Shown: piece after piece, positions 7,889-17,825 of the stretch
Position numbering within the stretch: the stretch's first letter is position 1
How the letters are laid out: each line of letters begins with the position of its first letter
Assembly: GCF_023617245.1 (NCBI RefSeq)
Contig: NZ_CP067396.1
Location: 4,836,001-4,900,000 of the forward strand
Origin: Lysobacter enzymogenes
GTDB lineage: Bacteria > Pseudomonadota > Gammaproteobacteria > Xanthomonadales > Xanthomonadaceae
Direction: 5' to 3'
DNA: 64,000 nucleotides
Translations under genes and position numbers: made by a program
The notes under the pieces: model-generated
Database searches by the model: none
Told to the model about the DNA's origin: nothing
The model's input: only the letters and a program-made list of their open reading frames with translations

Positions 7889-8040
7889 GGATACGCTCGT
7901 TACCGCCCGGCCAAAACAATCGGCAGGATACACCAGGGGTCCGCAAACGCCCGGACGGTGGGGTTTGGAAGCGCCGCAGCATGCGCGCCCCGCGCCGTTT
8001 CGCGCGAAACGGCGCGGGGTGGCGGCGACGTGCCGCTCGC

Positions 8041-8369
8041 GTGGGAGGGGCTTCAGCCCCGACGCCTTCGGCTCAAGTCGCCGCGATCTGCAACGAAAGC
8101 GTCGGGACTGAAGTCCCTCCCACAACAGCGCAAAGCGTCGGCTTCGGGCTGCATTTGCGGGCTGCATTTGTGGGAGGGGCTTCAGCCCCGACGCCTTCCG
8201 CTCAGGTCGCCGCGATCTGCAGCGAAAGCGTCGGGACTGAAGTCCCTCCTACGACAACGCAAAGCGCCGGCTTCGGGCTGCATTTGTGGGAGGGGCTTCA
8301 GCCCCGATGCCTTCGGCTCAGGTCGCCGCGATCTGCGACAAAAGCATCAGGACTGAAGTCCCTCCTACT
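8041..8369. repeat. Three REP pairs (BIME-like cluster)
   Basis: Three composite units occur at 8041-8123, 8170-8252 and 8286-8369. Each consists of a forward GTGGGAGGGGCTTCAGCCCC unit, a conserved linker resembling GCTCAGGTCGCCGCGATCTG, and an inverted unit. Between units 1 and 2 is a short duplicated spacer (GGGCTGCATTTG). The cluster fills the gap between the symporter start and the BatD stop. No gene is seen here. Confidence 0.9.
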
Positions 8370-8370
8370 G

Positions 8371-10104
8371 TTACTTGCCCGGCGGATACAGCGGCGGCAG
8401 CGGCGAAGGCCGCTGCGCGGCGCCTTGCCGCCAGTGCGGCCCTTGCGCGAACGCGGCGCGCAGGCGGTTGCGCGCGTCGACGCCGTCGCCTCCGCCCCAG
8501 CGCGCGCGGCGCAAGGCCTGCACGGCGTCGCGCTGGGCCGGGTCGGCCAGGCGTTCGACCAGTTCGTCGTCGTCGGCCGCCGGCGGCTTGGCCAAGCCGC
8601 GCAGGACGCTGGCGATATGTTCGAAATCGCCGCGGTCGATCAGTTCGCGCAAGGCCGGCAGGTTCAGCGCCAGCGATGCCGGCGGCGCCGCGCCGGTAGC
8701 GGCGGCGGCCGCCTTGGGCGCGGCCGCGGCCATCAGGCGCGGCTGCGCGCGCAGTTGCAGCGCCCACACCAGGGTGCCCAGCCACAGCAGCGCGAACAGC
8801 ACCGCGGCGATCGCCCAGCTCTTGTGCACCGCGCCGCCGCTGCCCGTCGCCGCGGCGTCGATCGCGGCCGGCGCCGGGTCCGCGCCGGCCTCGGTCTTGC
8901 CGCCCGCGCCGCGCGCGGCGGCCACGGCCGGATTGGTCGGCGCGGCCTGGGTGCCGCCGATGCCCTGGCCCACCGTCCAGCTCAGCGGCGGCAGGGTGGC
9001 GGTGCGCGCGGCGCGCGCGTTCACGTCCCACCAGTCCAGGCGCAGGCCGTCCAGACGCACCTCGCCTTCGCGCGAGGGCACCAGCGAGAACTTGCGGGTC
9101 AGCTTCACCCGCGGCCGCCCGCCGACGAAGGTCTCGTCGGCCTGGACCGGATCGGCGAACACCTGCACGCCGTCGATCGGCGGCAGTTGCAGCTCCGGCA
9201 TCTGCGCCAGGCCGGCACCGTCGACGCTGGCCTCGATGGTCAGGCTGGCGGAATTGCCGACGCGCAATTGCTGCGGCGTGGAGCGATAGCTCAGGGTCAG
9301 GCTGCGCAGCGGCAGCCACGGCTGCGGCGCGTCGGCCGGCACCGGCCGCACCTGCAGGGTGCGCGCGCGGCTGACCGCGCGGCGGGCGTCGCCGCCGCTG
9401 CCGGTCAGCTGCTCGATCAGGGTCGTGCCGACCCGGCCTTCGAACACCGCCGCCGGCATGGTCAGCGGGCCGCTGCGCTCGGGCACCAGCAGGAAGCGGC
9501 GCTCGACCACGGTGTAGCGCTGGCCGTTGGCGGTGCGCTCGTACTGCAGGTCGTCGCCGACCTTGGTCAGCGAGGCGCCGTCGGGCACCGGCTGGTCGAT
9601 CTTGCCGCCGAGCACCGGGGTGGACGCGTACAGCCGCACCACCCAGCCCACCGCCTGCTGCACGTAGGGGCTGCTGTCGTCCGGCGCGGCATCGATGAAC
9701 ACGTCGCTGGCGCCGACCGCTTCCTCCGGCGCCGCGGCCGGGGTCGGTTCGACGTACAGGTCCACCGGCGCGGTGCGCTGGCCGGCGACTTGCAGCGGCG
9801 GCACGCTCATGCGGCCGCTGCGCAGCGGCCGCAGCACCGCGCTGTAGCGGCTGCGCGCGACCATGCCCTGCGCGCCCGGTTCGATCCGGGTGTCGACGCT
9901 GGTGCCGACCAGTTCGAAGTTCGCCGACAACGGCGCATAGTCCGGCGCGCCGCCGACCCGGCCGACGACCTCGACGTTCAAGGTCGCCGTCTCGCCGGCG
10001 CGGATGCTGCTGCGGTCGAGCCAGGCGCGCACCTGCGCCGCGGCGCCGGCGCTGAAGCCGGCGAGCAGCAGGCACAGGGCGAATTTGAGCAGGTAACGCG
10101 ACAT
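8371..10104 (-). CDS. BatD-family protein
   Basis: The 577-residue protein starts with a signal peptide (MSRYLLKFALCLLLAGFSAGAAA) followed by Ig-like repeats such as RSSIRAGETATLNVEVVG. A single transmembrane segment (WAIAAVLFALLWLGTLVWAL) near residue 440 leaves a short cytoplasmic tail. This is the BatD architecture: a periplasmic protein of the Bat (Bacteroides aerotolerance) operon working with BatA/BatB. It is the last gene of the cluster and begins 4 nt after the preceding stop. The stop codon lies directly against a REP pair, which may form the transcript end. Biochemical role in this group is unproven. Confidence 0.88.
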   Translation of the reverse strand: MSRYLLKFALCLLLAGFSAGAAAQVRAWLDRSSIRAGETATLNVEVVGRVGGAPDYAPLSANFELVGTSVDTRIEPGAQGMVARSRYSAVLRPLRSGRMSVPPLQVAGQRTAPVDLYVEPTPAAAPEEAVGASDVFIDAAPDDSSPYVQQAVGWVVRLYASTPVLGGKIDQPVPDGASLTKVGDDLQYERTANGQRYTVVERRFLLVPERSGPLTMPAAVFEGRVGTTLIEQLTGSGGDARRAVSRARTLQVRPVPADAPQPWLPLRSLTLSYRSTPQQLRVGNSASLTIEASVDGAGLAQMPELQLPPIDGVQVFADPVQADETFVGGRPRVKLTRKFSLVPSREGEVRLDGLRLDWWDVNARAARTATLPPLSWTVGQGIGGTQAAPTNPAVAAARGAGGKTEAGADPAPAAIDAAATGSGGAVHKSWAIAAVLFALLWLGTLVWALQLRAQPRLMAAAAPKAAAAATGAAPPASLALNLPALRELIDRGDFEHIASVLRGLAKPPAADDDELVERLADPAQRDAVQALRRARWGGGDGVDARNRLRAAFAQGPHWRQGAAQRPSPLPPLYPPGK

Positions 10105-10108
10105 CGCC

Positions 10109-11857
10109 TCAGTCTCCCTCCAGCGCCGACATCTGCCGGCGCGCGTACTCGATCTTGAACCGTTCCCGCAGCAGGCTGCCCGGGTCGTCGGGAACGCGCT
10201 TGAGCCAGGCGTCGTTGGCCTGCTGGCGCTCGCGCTGGGCCGGCGTGCGCGCCGGCTCGCGCGCGCCCGGCGGCGGCTGTTGCGCGCGCTGGCGCTCGAG
10301 CTCGCGCTGCATGCGCTCGCGCTGCTCCTGGTCGGCGCGGCGCTGCTGCTCGGGATCGTCGGCGGGCTTGGGCCGGTCTTGCGGCTTGCCGTCCTGGTCG
10401 GGCTTCGGCGGCGGCGATTGCGGCTTGCCGTCGGGCTTTTGCTGCGAATCCGACGGCTGCAGCTTGGGATCGTCCTGCTTGGAACCCGAAGACGGTTTCT
10501 GCTGCTGCCCCTTGCCGTTCTGGTTCTGCGGCGGCGGCCGCTTCATCGCCGCCTCCACCGCGCGCTTGTTGGCGAGCGCGTCGGCCATGCCCGGCTGCTG
10601 CTTGAGCGCGCGGTCGTAGGCGGCGATGGCCTCCGGATAGCGGCCCTGGCGCGCCAGCGCGTTGCCGAGGTTGTACTGCGCATCGGCGCCCTGGCCGCGC
10701 TGGTAGAGTTCGCCGGCCTGCTCGAAGCGCCCGGACCGATAGGCCTGGTTGCCTTCGACGATGCGCTCGTGCGCGCTCTGGTCGGCGCGCTGCCACAGCG
10801 ACTGCGCGCGCGCCGGCGCGGTCGCCAGCGGCAGGCCCAGGCACAGCAGCAACGCCAGCGCGCCGGCGCCGGCGCGGCGGCGGAACGCGAACAGCGCCAG
10901 CAGCAGCAACGGCGGCAACAGCCAGTAACCGTCGTCCTCGCGCGCCAGCCGCTTCTCGCCGGCGCCGGCGCCGACGCGCGCGTCGCCGCTGCCGGCGTTG
11001 CCGATCTGCAGCGCGCGCAGGTCGCTGTCGTCGGCGCTGAGCGCGGCGTAGCGGCCGTTGCCGGCGCGCACCAGATCCTGCAGCGACGAAGTGTCGAGCC
11101 TGACTTTGACGATGCGGCCGTCGGGGCGCTGGAACGCGGCGCCGCTGGCGCTGCCCAGGCCCAGCACCGACACGCTGTAGCCGTCGCCGGCGGCCTTGGC
11201 CGCGGCGCGGTCGGCGGCGCTGTCGCCGCGGTCGGTGATCAGCACGATGCGGCCGCGCTTGAAGCCGCCCTGGCGCAGCAGCCGCGCCGACCAGGCGATG
11301 GCGCGGTCGCTGCGCTGGCCGTCGCCGGGCATGATGTCCGGCGCCAGCGAATCCAGGAACACCGAGATGTTGTCCGGGTCGTCGGTCAGCGGCGCCACGG
11401 TGAAGGCGTCGTCGGCGTAGACCACCAGCGCGATCTGGCCGCCGCCGGCGCGCGCGCGCAGCAACGCGGCGAGCTTGGCCCGGGCCTGGGCCAGGCGGCT
11501 GGGCGGCAGGTCGCCGGCGAGGCTGCGGCTGGACAGGTCCAGCGCCACCACCATCGGCGTGCTGCCCTGCCACAGCGGCTGCTCGCCCTGCGACCAACTG
11601 GGCCCGGCCAGCGCCAAGACCGCCAGCGCATAGCCCAGCGCAGCCGCGCCGGCCGCCAGTTGCGAACGCCGGCCCGGCGCCGCATCGAGCAGATGCGGCA
11701 ACAAATGCGCATCGACCGCGCCCTGCCAGACGTTGCGCTGGCGGCGGCTGCGCCACCACCACGCGCCCAGCAGCGGCAGCGCCAGCAACGCCCACAGCCA
11801 CTGCGGGCGCAGGAAGGTCAGCGGCGCCAGGTGTTCGAACCACGCCGAAGGATTCAT
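10109..11857 (-). CDS. BatB/BatC-like protein: VWA domain fused to TPR domain
   Basis: The 582-residue protein combines two parts. The N-terminal half has membrane segments and a von Willebrand A domain (about 85-280) with metal-site region ALDLSSRSLAGDL and VLITDRGDSAADR. After another membrane segment come TPR repeats (AHERIVEGNQAYRSGRFEQA, DAQYNLGNALARQGRYPEAI). The tail, about residues 430-560, is Gln/Pro/Lys/Arg-rich low complexity. The DxSxS metal motif reads DLSSRS, so it is shifted or degenerate relative to the partner BatA. The ATG at 11857 overlaps the BatA stop (ATGA), showing coupling. BatB and BatC are separate genes in some bacteria. Confidence 0.88.
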   Translation of the reverse strand: MNPSAWFEHLAPLTFLRPQWLWALLALPLLGAWWWRSRRQRNVWQGAVDAHLLPHLLDAAPGRRSQLAAGAAALGYALAVLALAGPSWSQGEQPLWQGSTPMVVALDLSSRSLAGDLPPSRLAQARAKLAALLRARAGGGQIALVVYADDAFTVAPLTDDPDNISVFLDSLAPDIMPGDGQRSDRAIAWSARLLRQGGFKRGRIVLITDRGDSAADRAAAKAAGDGYSVSVLGLGSASGAAFQRPDGRIVKVRLDTSSLQDLVRAGNGRYAALSADDSDLRALQIGNAGSGDARVGAGAGEKRLAREDDGYWLLPPLLLLALFAFRRRAGAGALALLLCLGLPLATAPARAQSLWQRADQSAHERIVEGNQAYRSGRFEQAGELYQRGQGADAQYNLGNALARQGRYPEAIAAYDRALKQQPGMADALANKRAVEAAMKRPPPQNQNGKGQQQKPSSGSKQDDPKLQPSDSQQKPDGKPQSPPPKPDQDGKPQDRPKPADDPEQQRRADQEQRERMQRELERQRAQQPPPGAREPARTPAQRERQQANDAWLKRVPDDPGSLLRERFKIEYARRQMSALEGD

Positions 11858-12867
11858 GCCGGCCTCCGTCGCGGCCACGCGAACGCCAGCAGGCCCAGCG
11901 CCAGCGCGGCGCCGAGCGGCCAGGGATAGCGCTCCAGCCGCGGGCGCACCGCCTTGCCTTCGCGCTGCACCGGTTCGAGCCGGTCGATCTCGGCGTAGAT
12001 GCCGGCCAGCTCGGCGGTGTCGCGGGCGCGGAAGAAGCGGCCGCCGGTGAGGTCGGCGATGCGGCGCAGCGCCGCTTCGTCGACCTCGGCGCCGCCGCTG
12101 GTCGGCAGGCGCACGCCGAACAGGGTCAGCACGCCGTCGCCGCCGAACGCGATGGTGTGCACGCGCACGCCTTCGTCGCGTGCGATCTGGGCGGCGCGCA
12201 TCGGATCGGGGGTGCCGGGCGTGTTGACGCCGTCGGTCAGCAGGATCAGCACGCGCTCGCGTTCGGGCAGTTGGCGCAGGCGCCGCACCGCCAGGCCGAT
12301 GGCCTCGCCGATCGCGGTCTCCTGCCCGGCCAGGCCGACCAGGCTGTTGCCGAGCTGGTCGCGCACGGTGTCGCGGTCCAGGGTCAGCGGCGCCAGCACA
12401 TAGGCGCGGTTGCCGAACACCACCAGGCCGACGCGGTCGCCGACGCGGCGGTCGAGGAAGTCGGCCAGCACCGCCTTGGCCGCGGTCAGGCGGTCGACGT
12501 TGCGCCGGCCCAGGGTCATGTCCTGTTCGCTCATGCTGCCCGACAGGTCCAACGCCAGCATCATGCCGCGGCCGACCTGGGGCGGGCGGATCGGATCGCC
12601 GAGCTGTTGCGGCCGCGCCGCGGCCAGGCACAGCAGCGCCCAGGCCAGCCACAGCAGCCAGCCGGCGCCGCCGCCGCGCAGGCCGCGCCCGCCGGCCGCG
12701 GCGACCGCGTCCAGGCGCGCGCCGAACGGCACTTTCAATGCCGCCGAACCGTCGCGCGCCGGCGGCAGCAGCCAGCGCGCCAGCAGCGGCAGCGGCAGCG
12801 CCGCCAGCCACCACGGCCAGGCGAACAATTCGCGCCAGTCGGCGATCAACCCGCCCAGCCCGGTCAT
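11854..12867 (-). CDS. BatA-like VWA domain membrane protein
   Basis: The 337-residue protein has N-terminal membrane segments, then a VWA domain with an intact metal-ion-dependent adhesion site: DLSGSMS near residue 107, plus ILLTDGVNTPG. It ends in a C-terminal membrane helix (WPLGAALALGLLAFAWP). It matches BatA/YegL-type proteins encoded with MoxR ATPases and DUF58 proteins. Such clusters are thought to act in envelope stress and metal- or cofactor-insertion quality control. It overlaps the next gene by 4 nt (ATGA). It is the only VWA protein of the operon with a canonical metal site. Confidence 0.9.
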   Translation of the reverse strand: MTGLGGLIADWRELFAWPWWLAALPLPLLARWLLPPARDGSAALKVPFGARLDAVAAAGGRGLRGGGAGWLLWLAWALLCLAAARPQQLGDPIRPPQVGRGMMLALDLSGSMSEQDMTLGRRNVDRLTAAKAVLADFLDRRVGDRVGLVVFGNRAYVLAPLTLDRDTVRDQLGNSLVGLAGQETAIGEAIGLAVRRLRQLPERERVLILLTDGVNTPGTPDPMRAAQIARDEGVRVHTIAFGGDGVLTLFGVRLPTSGGAEVDEAALRRIADLTGGRFFRARDTAELAGIYAEIDRLEPVQREGKAVRPRLERYPWPLGAALALGLLAFAWPRRRPA

Positions 12868-12892
12868 CGCGGCGCGCTCGCAAAGACGCGGA

Positions 12893-13354
12893 TCATGCGC
12901 GCACGCCCATCCATTGCAGGAACCGCCGCCGCGCCAGTTCGCGCAGCGCGGCCGCCTGGGCCGGATCGACCTGGCGCCGGTAGCCGCCTTCCAGCAGCAG
13001 CCGGCCGGGACCTTCGGCGAAATCGCGGCGCTTGCTGCCGCGATCGAGGAATTCCAGCCAGGCCTGGCCGTCGAGGGTGTCGGCGGCGCGGTCGCGGCGG
13101 CGGCCGGCGCGGCGCAGCAGTTCGGAGATCGCCGCGACCTGCGCGGCCGGCGTGGTCGCCGCGGCCAGGGCTTCGTCGAACACGCGCTCGGCCTCGCGCC
13201 GGCGGCGGGTGCGGCGGCGCTGCCACCACCACAGCGACAGCGCCAGCGCGGCCAGCGCCGCCAGCAGCAGCCACCAGCCCGGCGCCAGCGGCCACAGCGA
13301 GGGCGCGCCCGGCAGGTGCACGTCGCGCAGCGGCAGTTGTTTCGGCGAAGCCAT
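12893..13354 (-). CDS. DUF4381 domain-containing protein
   Basis: The 153-residue protein starts MASPKQLPLRDVHLPGAPSL, then has one transmembrane helix (LAPGWWLLLAALAALALSLWWW) and a basic, helical cytoplasmic part with AAISELLRRAGRRR and WLEFLDRGSKRRDF. This is the pattern of DUF4381 proteins, which are encoded between DUF58 and VWA genes in MoxR clusters. Its ATG shares one base with the upstream DUF58 stop (TGATG), so the two are translationally coupled. Function is unknown beyond membership of the cluster. Confidence 0.82.
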   Translation of the reverse strand: MASPKQLPLRDVHLPGAPSLWPLAPGWWLLLAALAALALSLWWWQRRRTRRRREAERVFDEALAAATTPAAQVAAISELLRRAGRRRDRAADTLDGQAWLEFLDRGSKRRDFAEGPGRLLLEGGYRRQVDPAQAAALRELARRRFLQWMGVRA

Positions 13355-14250
13355 CAGGCCACCAACGGCCGGGTGCGGCCCAGCAGCGGCAGCCAGGATT
13401 CGCTGGCCGCGTCGGTCGACAGCGCCTGCACGCGCACGCCGCGCGCCGGCAGTTTTTCCAGCGCGGCCTGCACCGGCGCGACGAAGCTGGCGTGCCAGCG
13501 CTGGCGCTGGGCCGGCGCGCCGAGGTCGAGCTCGATGCGTTGGCCGTCGTGGCTGAACGGCAGCGCGGCCTGCGGCGGCGCGGCTTCGATCGGATCGGTC
13601 AGCAGCAGCACGATCACTTCGTGGTGCTGGGCCAGCACCGCCCAGCGCCGCTGCGGCAGCGCCGCGACGCTGCCGGGCTCGGCCAGCACCACCATGCGCG
13701 AACCCGGACGCAGCAGGCGCGATGCGTGGTCGAGCGCGACCTCCAGCCCGGCGTCCTCGGCCGGCGGCTGCGCATACCAGCGCACCATCGCGTCGAGCAC
13801 GCGCAGCGCGCCGCGCGGACCGCTGCCGGGATTCACCGGCGGCTCGCGCAGGCTGCCGCGCAGCGCGGCGATGCGGTCGCCGTCGCGCGCCGCGGCCCAG
13901 GCCGCGACCGCGCCGGCGCGCGCGGCCTGCACCGACTTGAAGCGCACCCGGGTGCCGAAGTACAGCCCCGGCGAGGTGTCGGCGACGATCAGGCTCAGGC
14001 GCTCGCGCTCGGCCTGGAACAATTTGGTGTGGGCGCGGCCGGTGCGCGCGGTCAGCCGCCAGTCGATGTGGCGGGCGTCGTCGCCGTTGGAGTATTCGCG
14101 CGACTCGGCGTACTCCATGCCGCGCCCGCGCAGCGGCGACAACGCCTGCCCGCTGACGCCGTGGCGTCCCTGGCGCGCGCTGCGGCGGCCGGCGACGGCG
14201 GCGCGCAGCGCCACCAACTCGGCCAGGCTGGGAACGACGCCGTCGCTCAT
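13354..14250 (-). CDS. DUF58 domain-containing protein
   Basis: The 298-residue cytoplasmic protein carries the DUF58 hallmark YSNGDDARHIDWRLTARTG (about residues 53-71), followed by a VWA-like fold (LSLIVADTSPGLYFG ... MVVLAEPGS). DUF58 proteins accompany MoxR AAA+ ATPases and are thought to act as their adaptors or substrates. The gene lies between moxR-like and DUF4381 genes and overlaps the latter by one base. A 151-nt gap containing degenerate 14-bp repeats separates it from moxR. Confidence 0.9.
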   Translation of the reverse strand: MSDGVVPSLAELVALRAAVAGRRSARQGRHGVSGQALSPLRGRGMEYAESREYSNGDDARHIDWRLTARTGRAHTKLFQAERERLSLIVADTSPGLYFGTRVRFKSVQAARAGAVAAWAAARDGDRIAALRGSLREPPVNPGSGPRGALRVLDAMVRWYAQPPAEDAGLEVALDHASRLLRPGSRMVVLAEPGSVAALPQRRWAVLAQHHEVIVLLLTDPIEAAPPQAALPFSHDGQRIELDLGAPAQRQRWHASFVAPVQAALEKLPARGVRVQALSTDAASESWLPLLGRTRPLVA

Positions 14251-14314
14251 CGAGTCCTCTCACTCCGATCCCTGGGTGCACGCGGCGCGCTCGTCCGCGC
14301 AAGCGCGTCCGCCG

Positions 14315-14390
14315 CGGATCGCGAAGCTGCGATCGCGAAATTCCGATCCCGACACTGCGATTCCAAAGCTCGATCCGCAAACACGATCCC
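14315..14390. repeat. Degenerate about 14-bp tandem repeat between moxR and DUF58 genes
   Basis: Five imperfect units built on GCGATCGCGAAACT-like sequence (for example GCGATCGCGAAATTC and GCGATTCCAAAGCT) follow one another in the otherwise untranslated spacer of the operon. Lower GC than the flanks. Confidence 0.55.
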
Positions 14391-14401
14391 GCCCCATGGC
14401 C

Positions 14402-15430
<1,029 letters not shown>

Positions 15431-15713
15431 CCGGTATCCATGGCGGCGAAGCGGGCAAACGAAGGCATTACTTTAACGGGCAATACGGCATCGGCACGGC
15501 GATTCTGACCGAAGTTCGCCGCGCAGGTTCAACCCGCGGACGCGATCGGACCCCGGCCCGGCCGCGCGGGGCGCGCTTGCGCCGGGTTTTCGCCGGGAAC
15601 GGCAAACCCGGCGGCGACGGCGCATCGGCCGTCCGCCGGCGCGCCTCAGCGCCGCCGGCCCGCACAAACGCGAAGAGGGCCCGAAGGCCCTCCTCGCTTG
15701 CGCCGCGGCGCGT
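15431..15713. other. Gap between pilQ and moxR, no gene seen
   Basis: About 280 bases. A hairpin lies near the pilQ end. An AT-richer patch near 15465-15490 (TTACTTTAACGGGCAATAC) could carry the moxR operon promoter, but spacing is not convincing. Confidence 0.4.
15675..15697 (-). terminator. Hairpin downstream of pilQ, likely terminator
   Basis: GAGGGCCcgaaGGCCCTC stem-loop about 20 bases beyond the pilQ stop on the minus strand; only a weak T-containing run follows. Confidence 0.6.
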
Positions 15714-17816
15714 TCAGCGCTGCGCGACCTTCATCACCTTGGGGGTCACGAAGATCAGCAGCTCGGCCTTGTCCTTGCTGCGGGTCTTCTTCTTGAACAG
15801 GTTGCCCAGGAACGGGATGTCGGCGAGGAACGGCACCTTGCTCAGGTCGCTGCGGTCGCGGAACTCGTACACGCCGCCGATCACGACGGTCTGGCCGTCT
15901 TCCACCAGCACCGCGGTGTTGATGTTGCGCTTGTTGATCTGCGGCACTTCGCCGATCGAAGTGTTGACGTAGCGGCTGATCTCGTCCTTCTTGACGTCCA
16001 GGTTCAGGAACACGCGGCCGTCGTTGGTGATGGTCGGATTGACCTTCATCTCCATCAGCACGTCCTTGAACTGCACGTTCGGGATCGGAATGCTGTTGCC
16101 GCCCTGCTGCGGCGAGATCGTCACGTAGCCGACCTCCTCGCCCTGGCGGATCACCGCCTCGCGCTGGTTGCTGGTCACCACGCGCGGGTTGGACACCACT
16201 TCGCCGCGGCCCTCGGTCTGCATCGCGCTGAACTCCATGTCCAGGTCGACGTACTTGCCCAGGATGGTGAAGGCGATCGCGCCGGCCGGGTTGAGCCGGG
16301 CCAGGTTGGTGTTGAGGCTGGCCGGGAACAGGAACGCCGGGTTGGTCAGGGTCTGCAGCAGCGAGCGGGCCTGGTCGTTCAACGTGGCGTACTTGGCCGG
16401 ATCGGACACGCGGAACGTGTCGGCGTCGTCGGTCAACTGCCTCGCCTGCTGCCTGATCAAGTCGTTCTTGGCCGCGATGTTGCGATAGTTGTTGATGCTG
16501 TCCAGCGTGCCGCTGGTGATCACATCGCCCTTCTGGCCCGACACGCCGAAGCGCGCGCCCAGGTCGCGGGCGAAGCTCTCGCTGGCGATGACGATGCGGG
16601 CCTCGATCAGGACCTGGTCGACCGGGCGGTCGATGACCTTGATCAGGTCCTTCATCTGCGCGACTTTCTTCGGAATGTCGCTGATCATCAGGGTGTTGGT
16701 GCGCTCGTCCGCCACCAGCCGCCCGCGCGGAGACAGGAAGCCGTTCTCGTTGCTGCTGTTGCTGTTGGACGCGCCGCCGGAAGCGCCGCCGATGCCCTTG
16801 GCCTCGGTCAGCGCCTTATAGATCTGCGCGGCGTTGTGGTAGTTGATCTGCACGTACTCGGTGACCAGATCGACGCGGTTGTCGAGCGCGATGCGCGCGT
16901 CCTCGCGGTCCTGCTCGTACTTGGCGACCTCGGCCTGCGGCGCGACCCACACCACGTTGCCGCTGCGGCGCTTGTCCAGGCCCTTGGCCTGCAGGACGAT
17001 GTCCAGCGCCTGGTCCCACGGCACGTTGACCAGGCGCAGGGTGACGTTGCCCTGGACCGTGTCGGCGGCGACGATGTTGAGGTTCGACTCCTCGGCAACC
17101 AACTGCAGCACGGTGCGCACCGGCACGTCCTGGAAGTTGAAGGTCACCGGGCGGCCGGAGTAGCTGCGCGCGGCGACCGGAGCGCTGCCGCCGATCGTGC
17201 CGGACGTCGGCGCCGCGGTCGCGGCGGGCCTGGCGCCGACCGCGCCGACCGCGCGATTGCCGGCCTGGGCGGTGCGCGGCACCACCTCGACGATGTAGTC
17301 GCGGCCGGTCTGGTAGGCCATGGTATCGACCGCGCCGGCGGTGTTGAGCACCAGCTGCGAACCGGTGCCGGCGCTGCGCGCGTCGATGCGCTGCACCGGC
17401 GTGGCGAAGTCGGCGACGTTGAGCGGGCGCTGCAGCGCCGCCGGCAACTGCGCGTTGCCGACGTCGATGGTGACCTGCGAGCCCTGGCTGCGCATGTCGG
17501 GCAGCGCGCCTTCGCCGCTGAAGCGCACGATCAGCTTGCCGGAGCCGCCGTCGCCGCGCTTGAAGTCGATGTTGGCGACCGAGATGGTGCCCGGCAGCTG
17601 CTTGGCGGGGTCGTTGCTCGGCGTCGGCGCGACCGCCGGGGCCGGCGCGAGCGCGGGCTTGCCCGCGGCGGCGACCGGTTCGGCGGCGTTGACCGCGCTG
17701 ATGCCGGCGAGCAGGCCGAGCGCGAGCCCGGCCAGACGGGGCGCGGCCATGCGGGCGCCGGATGCCATGGGGCGTCGGTCCGACGGCATGCGGTTGGCGT
17801 TGAATACGATCATCAT
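15714..17816 (-). CDS. pilQ: Type IV pilus secretin PilQ
   Basis: The 700-residue protein has a signal sequence (LAGLALGLLAGISAVNAAE), an AMIN domain (about 75-190) and an STN/N0 domain (VTFNFQDVPVRTVLQLVAEESNLNIV). A secretin N1 domain with a Gly/Ser/Asn-rich loop (IGGASGGASNSNSSNENG) follows, then a C-terminal secretin core including VEDGQTVVIGGVYE and PFLADIPFLGNLFKK. PilQ forms the outer-membrane ring through which the pilus passes. It is the last gene of pilMNOPQ, 9 nt after pilP. The first ATG was kept; a start at the second or third Met would shorten the basic leader. Confidence 0.96.
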   Translation of the reverse strand: MMIVFNANRMPSDRRPMASGARMAAPRLAGLALGLLAGISAVNAAEPVAAAGKPALAPAPAVAPTPSNDPAKQLPGTISVANIDFKRGDGGSGKLIVRFSGEGALPDMRSQGSQVTIDVGNAQLPAALQRPLNVADFATPVQRIDARSAGTGSQLVLNTAGAVDTMAYQTGRDYIVEVVPRTAQAGNRAVGAVGARPAATAAPTSGTIGGSAPVAARSYSGRPVTFNFQDVPVRTVLQLVAEESNLNIVAADTVQGNVTLRLVNVPWDQALDIVLQAKGLDKRRSGNVVWVAPQAEVAKYEQDREDARIALDNRVDLVTEYVQINYHNAAQIYKALTEAKGIGGASGGASNSNSSNENGFLSPRGRLVADERTNTLMISDIPKKVAQMKDLIKVIDRPVDQVLIEARIVIASESFARDLGARFGVSGQKGDVITSGTLDSINNYRNIAAKNDLIRQQARQLTDDADTFRVSDPAKYATLNDQARSLLQTLTNPAFLFPASLNTNLARLNPAGAIAFTILGKYVDLDMEFSAMQTEGRGEVVSNPRVVTSNQREAVIRQGEEVGYVTISPQQGGNSIPIPNVQFKDVLMEMKVNPTITNDGRVFLNLDVKKDEISRYVNTSIGEVPQINKRNINTAVLVEDGQTVVIGGVYEFRDRSDLSKVPFLADIPFLGNLFKKKTRSKDKAELLIFVTPKVMKVAQR

Positions 17817-17825
17817 GCAATCCCC

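Noticed and set aside
6632..8356. 574-codon plus-strand frame over the symporter and REP cluster
   Set aside because: Histidine/arginine-rich antisense shadow of the symporter that continues through REP DNA.
8041..8369. Repeated GGASAPTPSAQVAAI peptides as a repetitive protein gene
   Set aside because: These peptides come from translating REP units in frame; there is no plausible start or ribosome-binding site.
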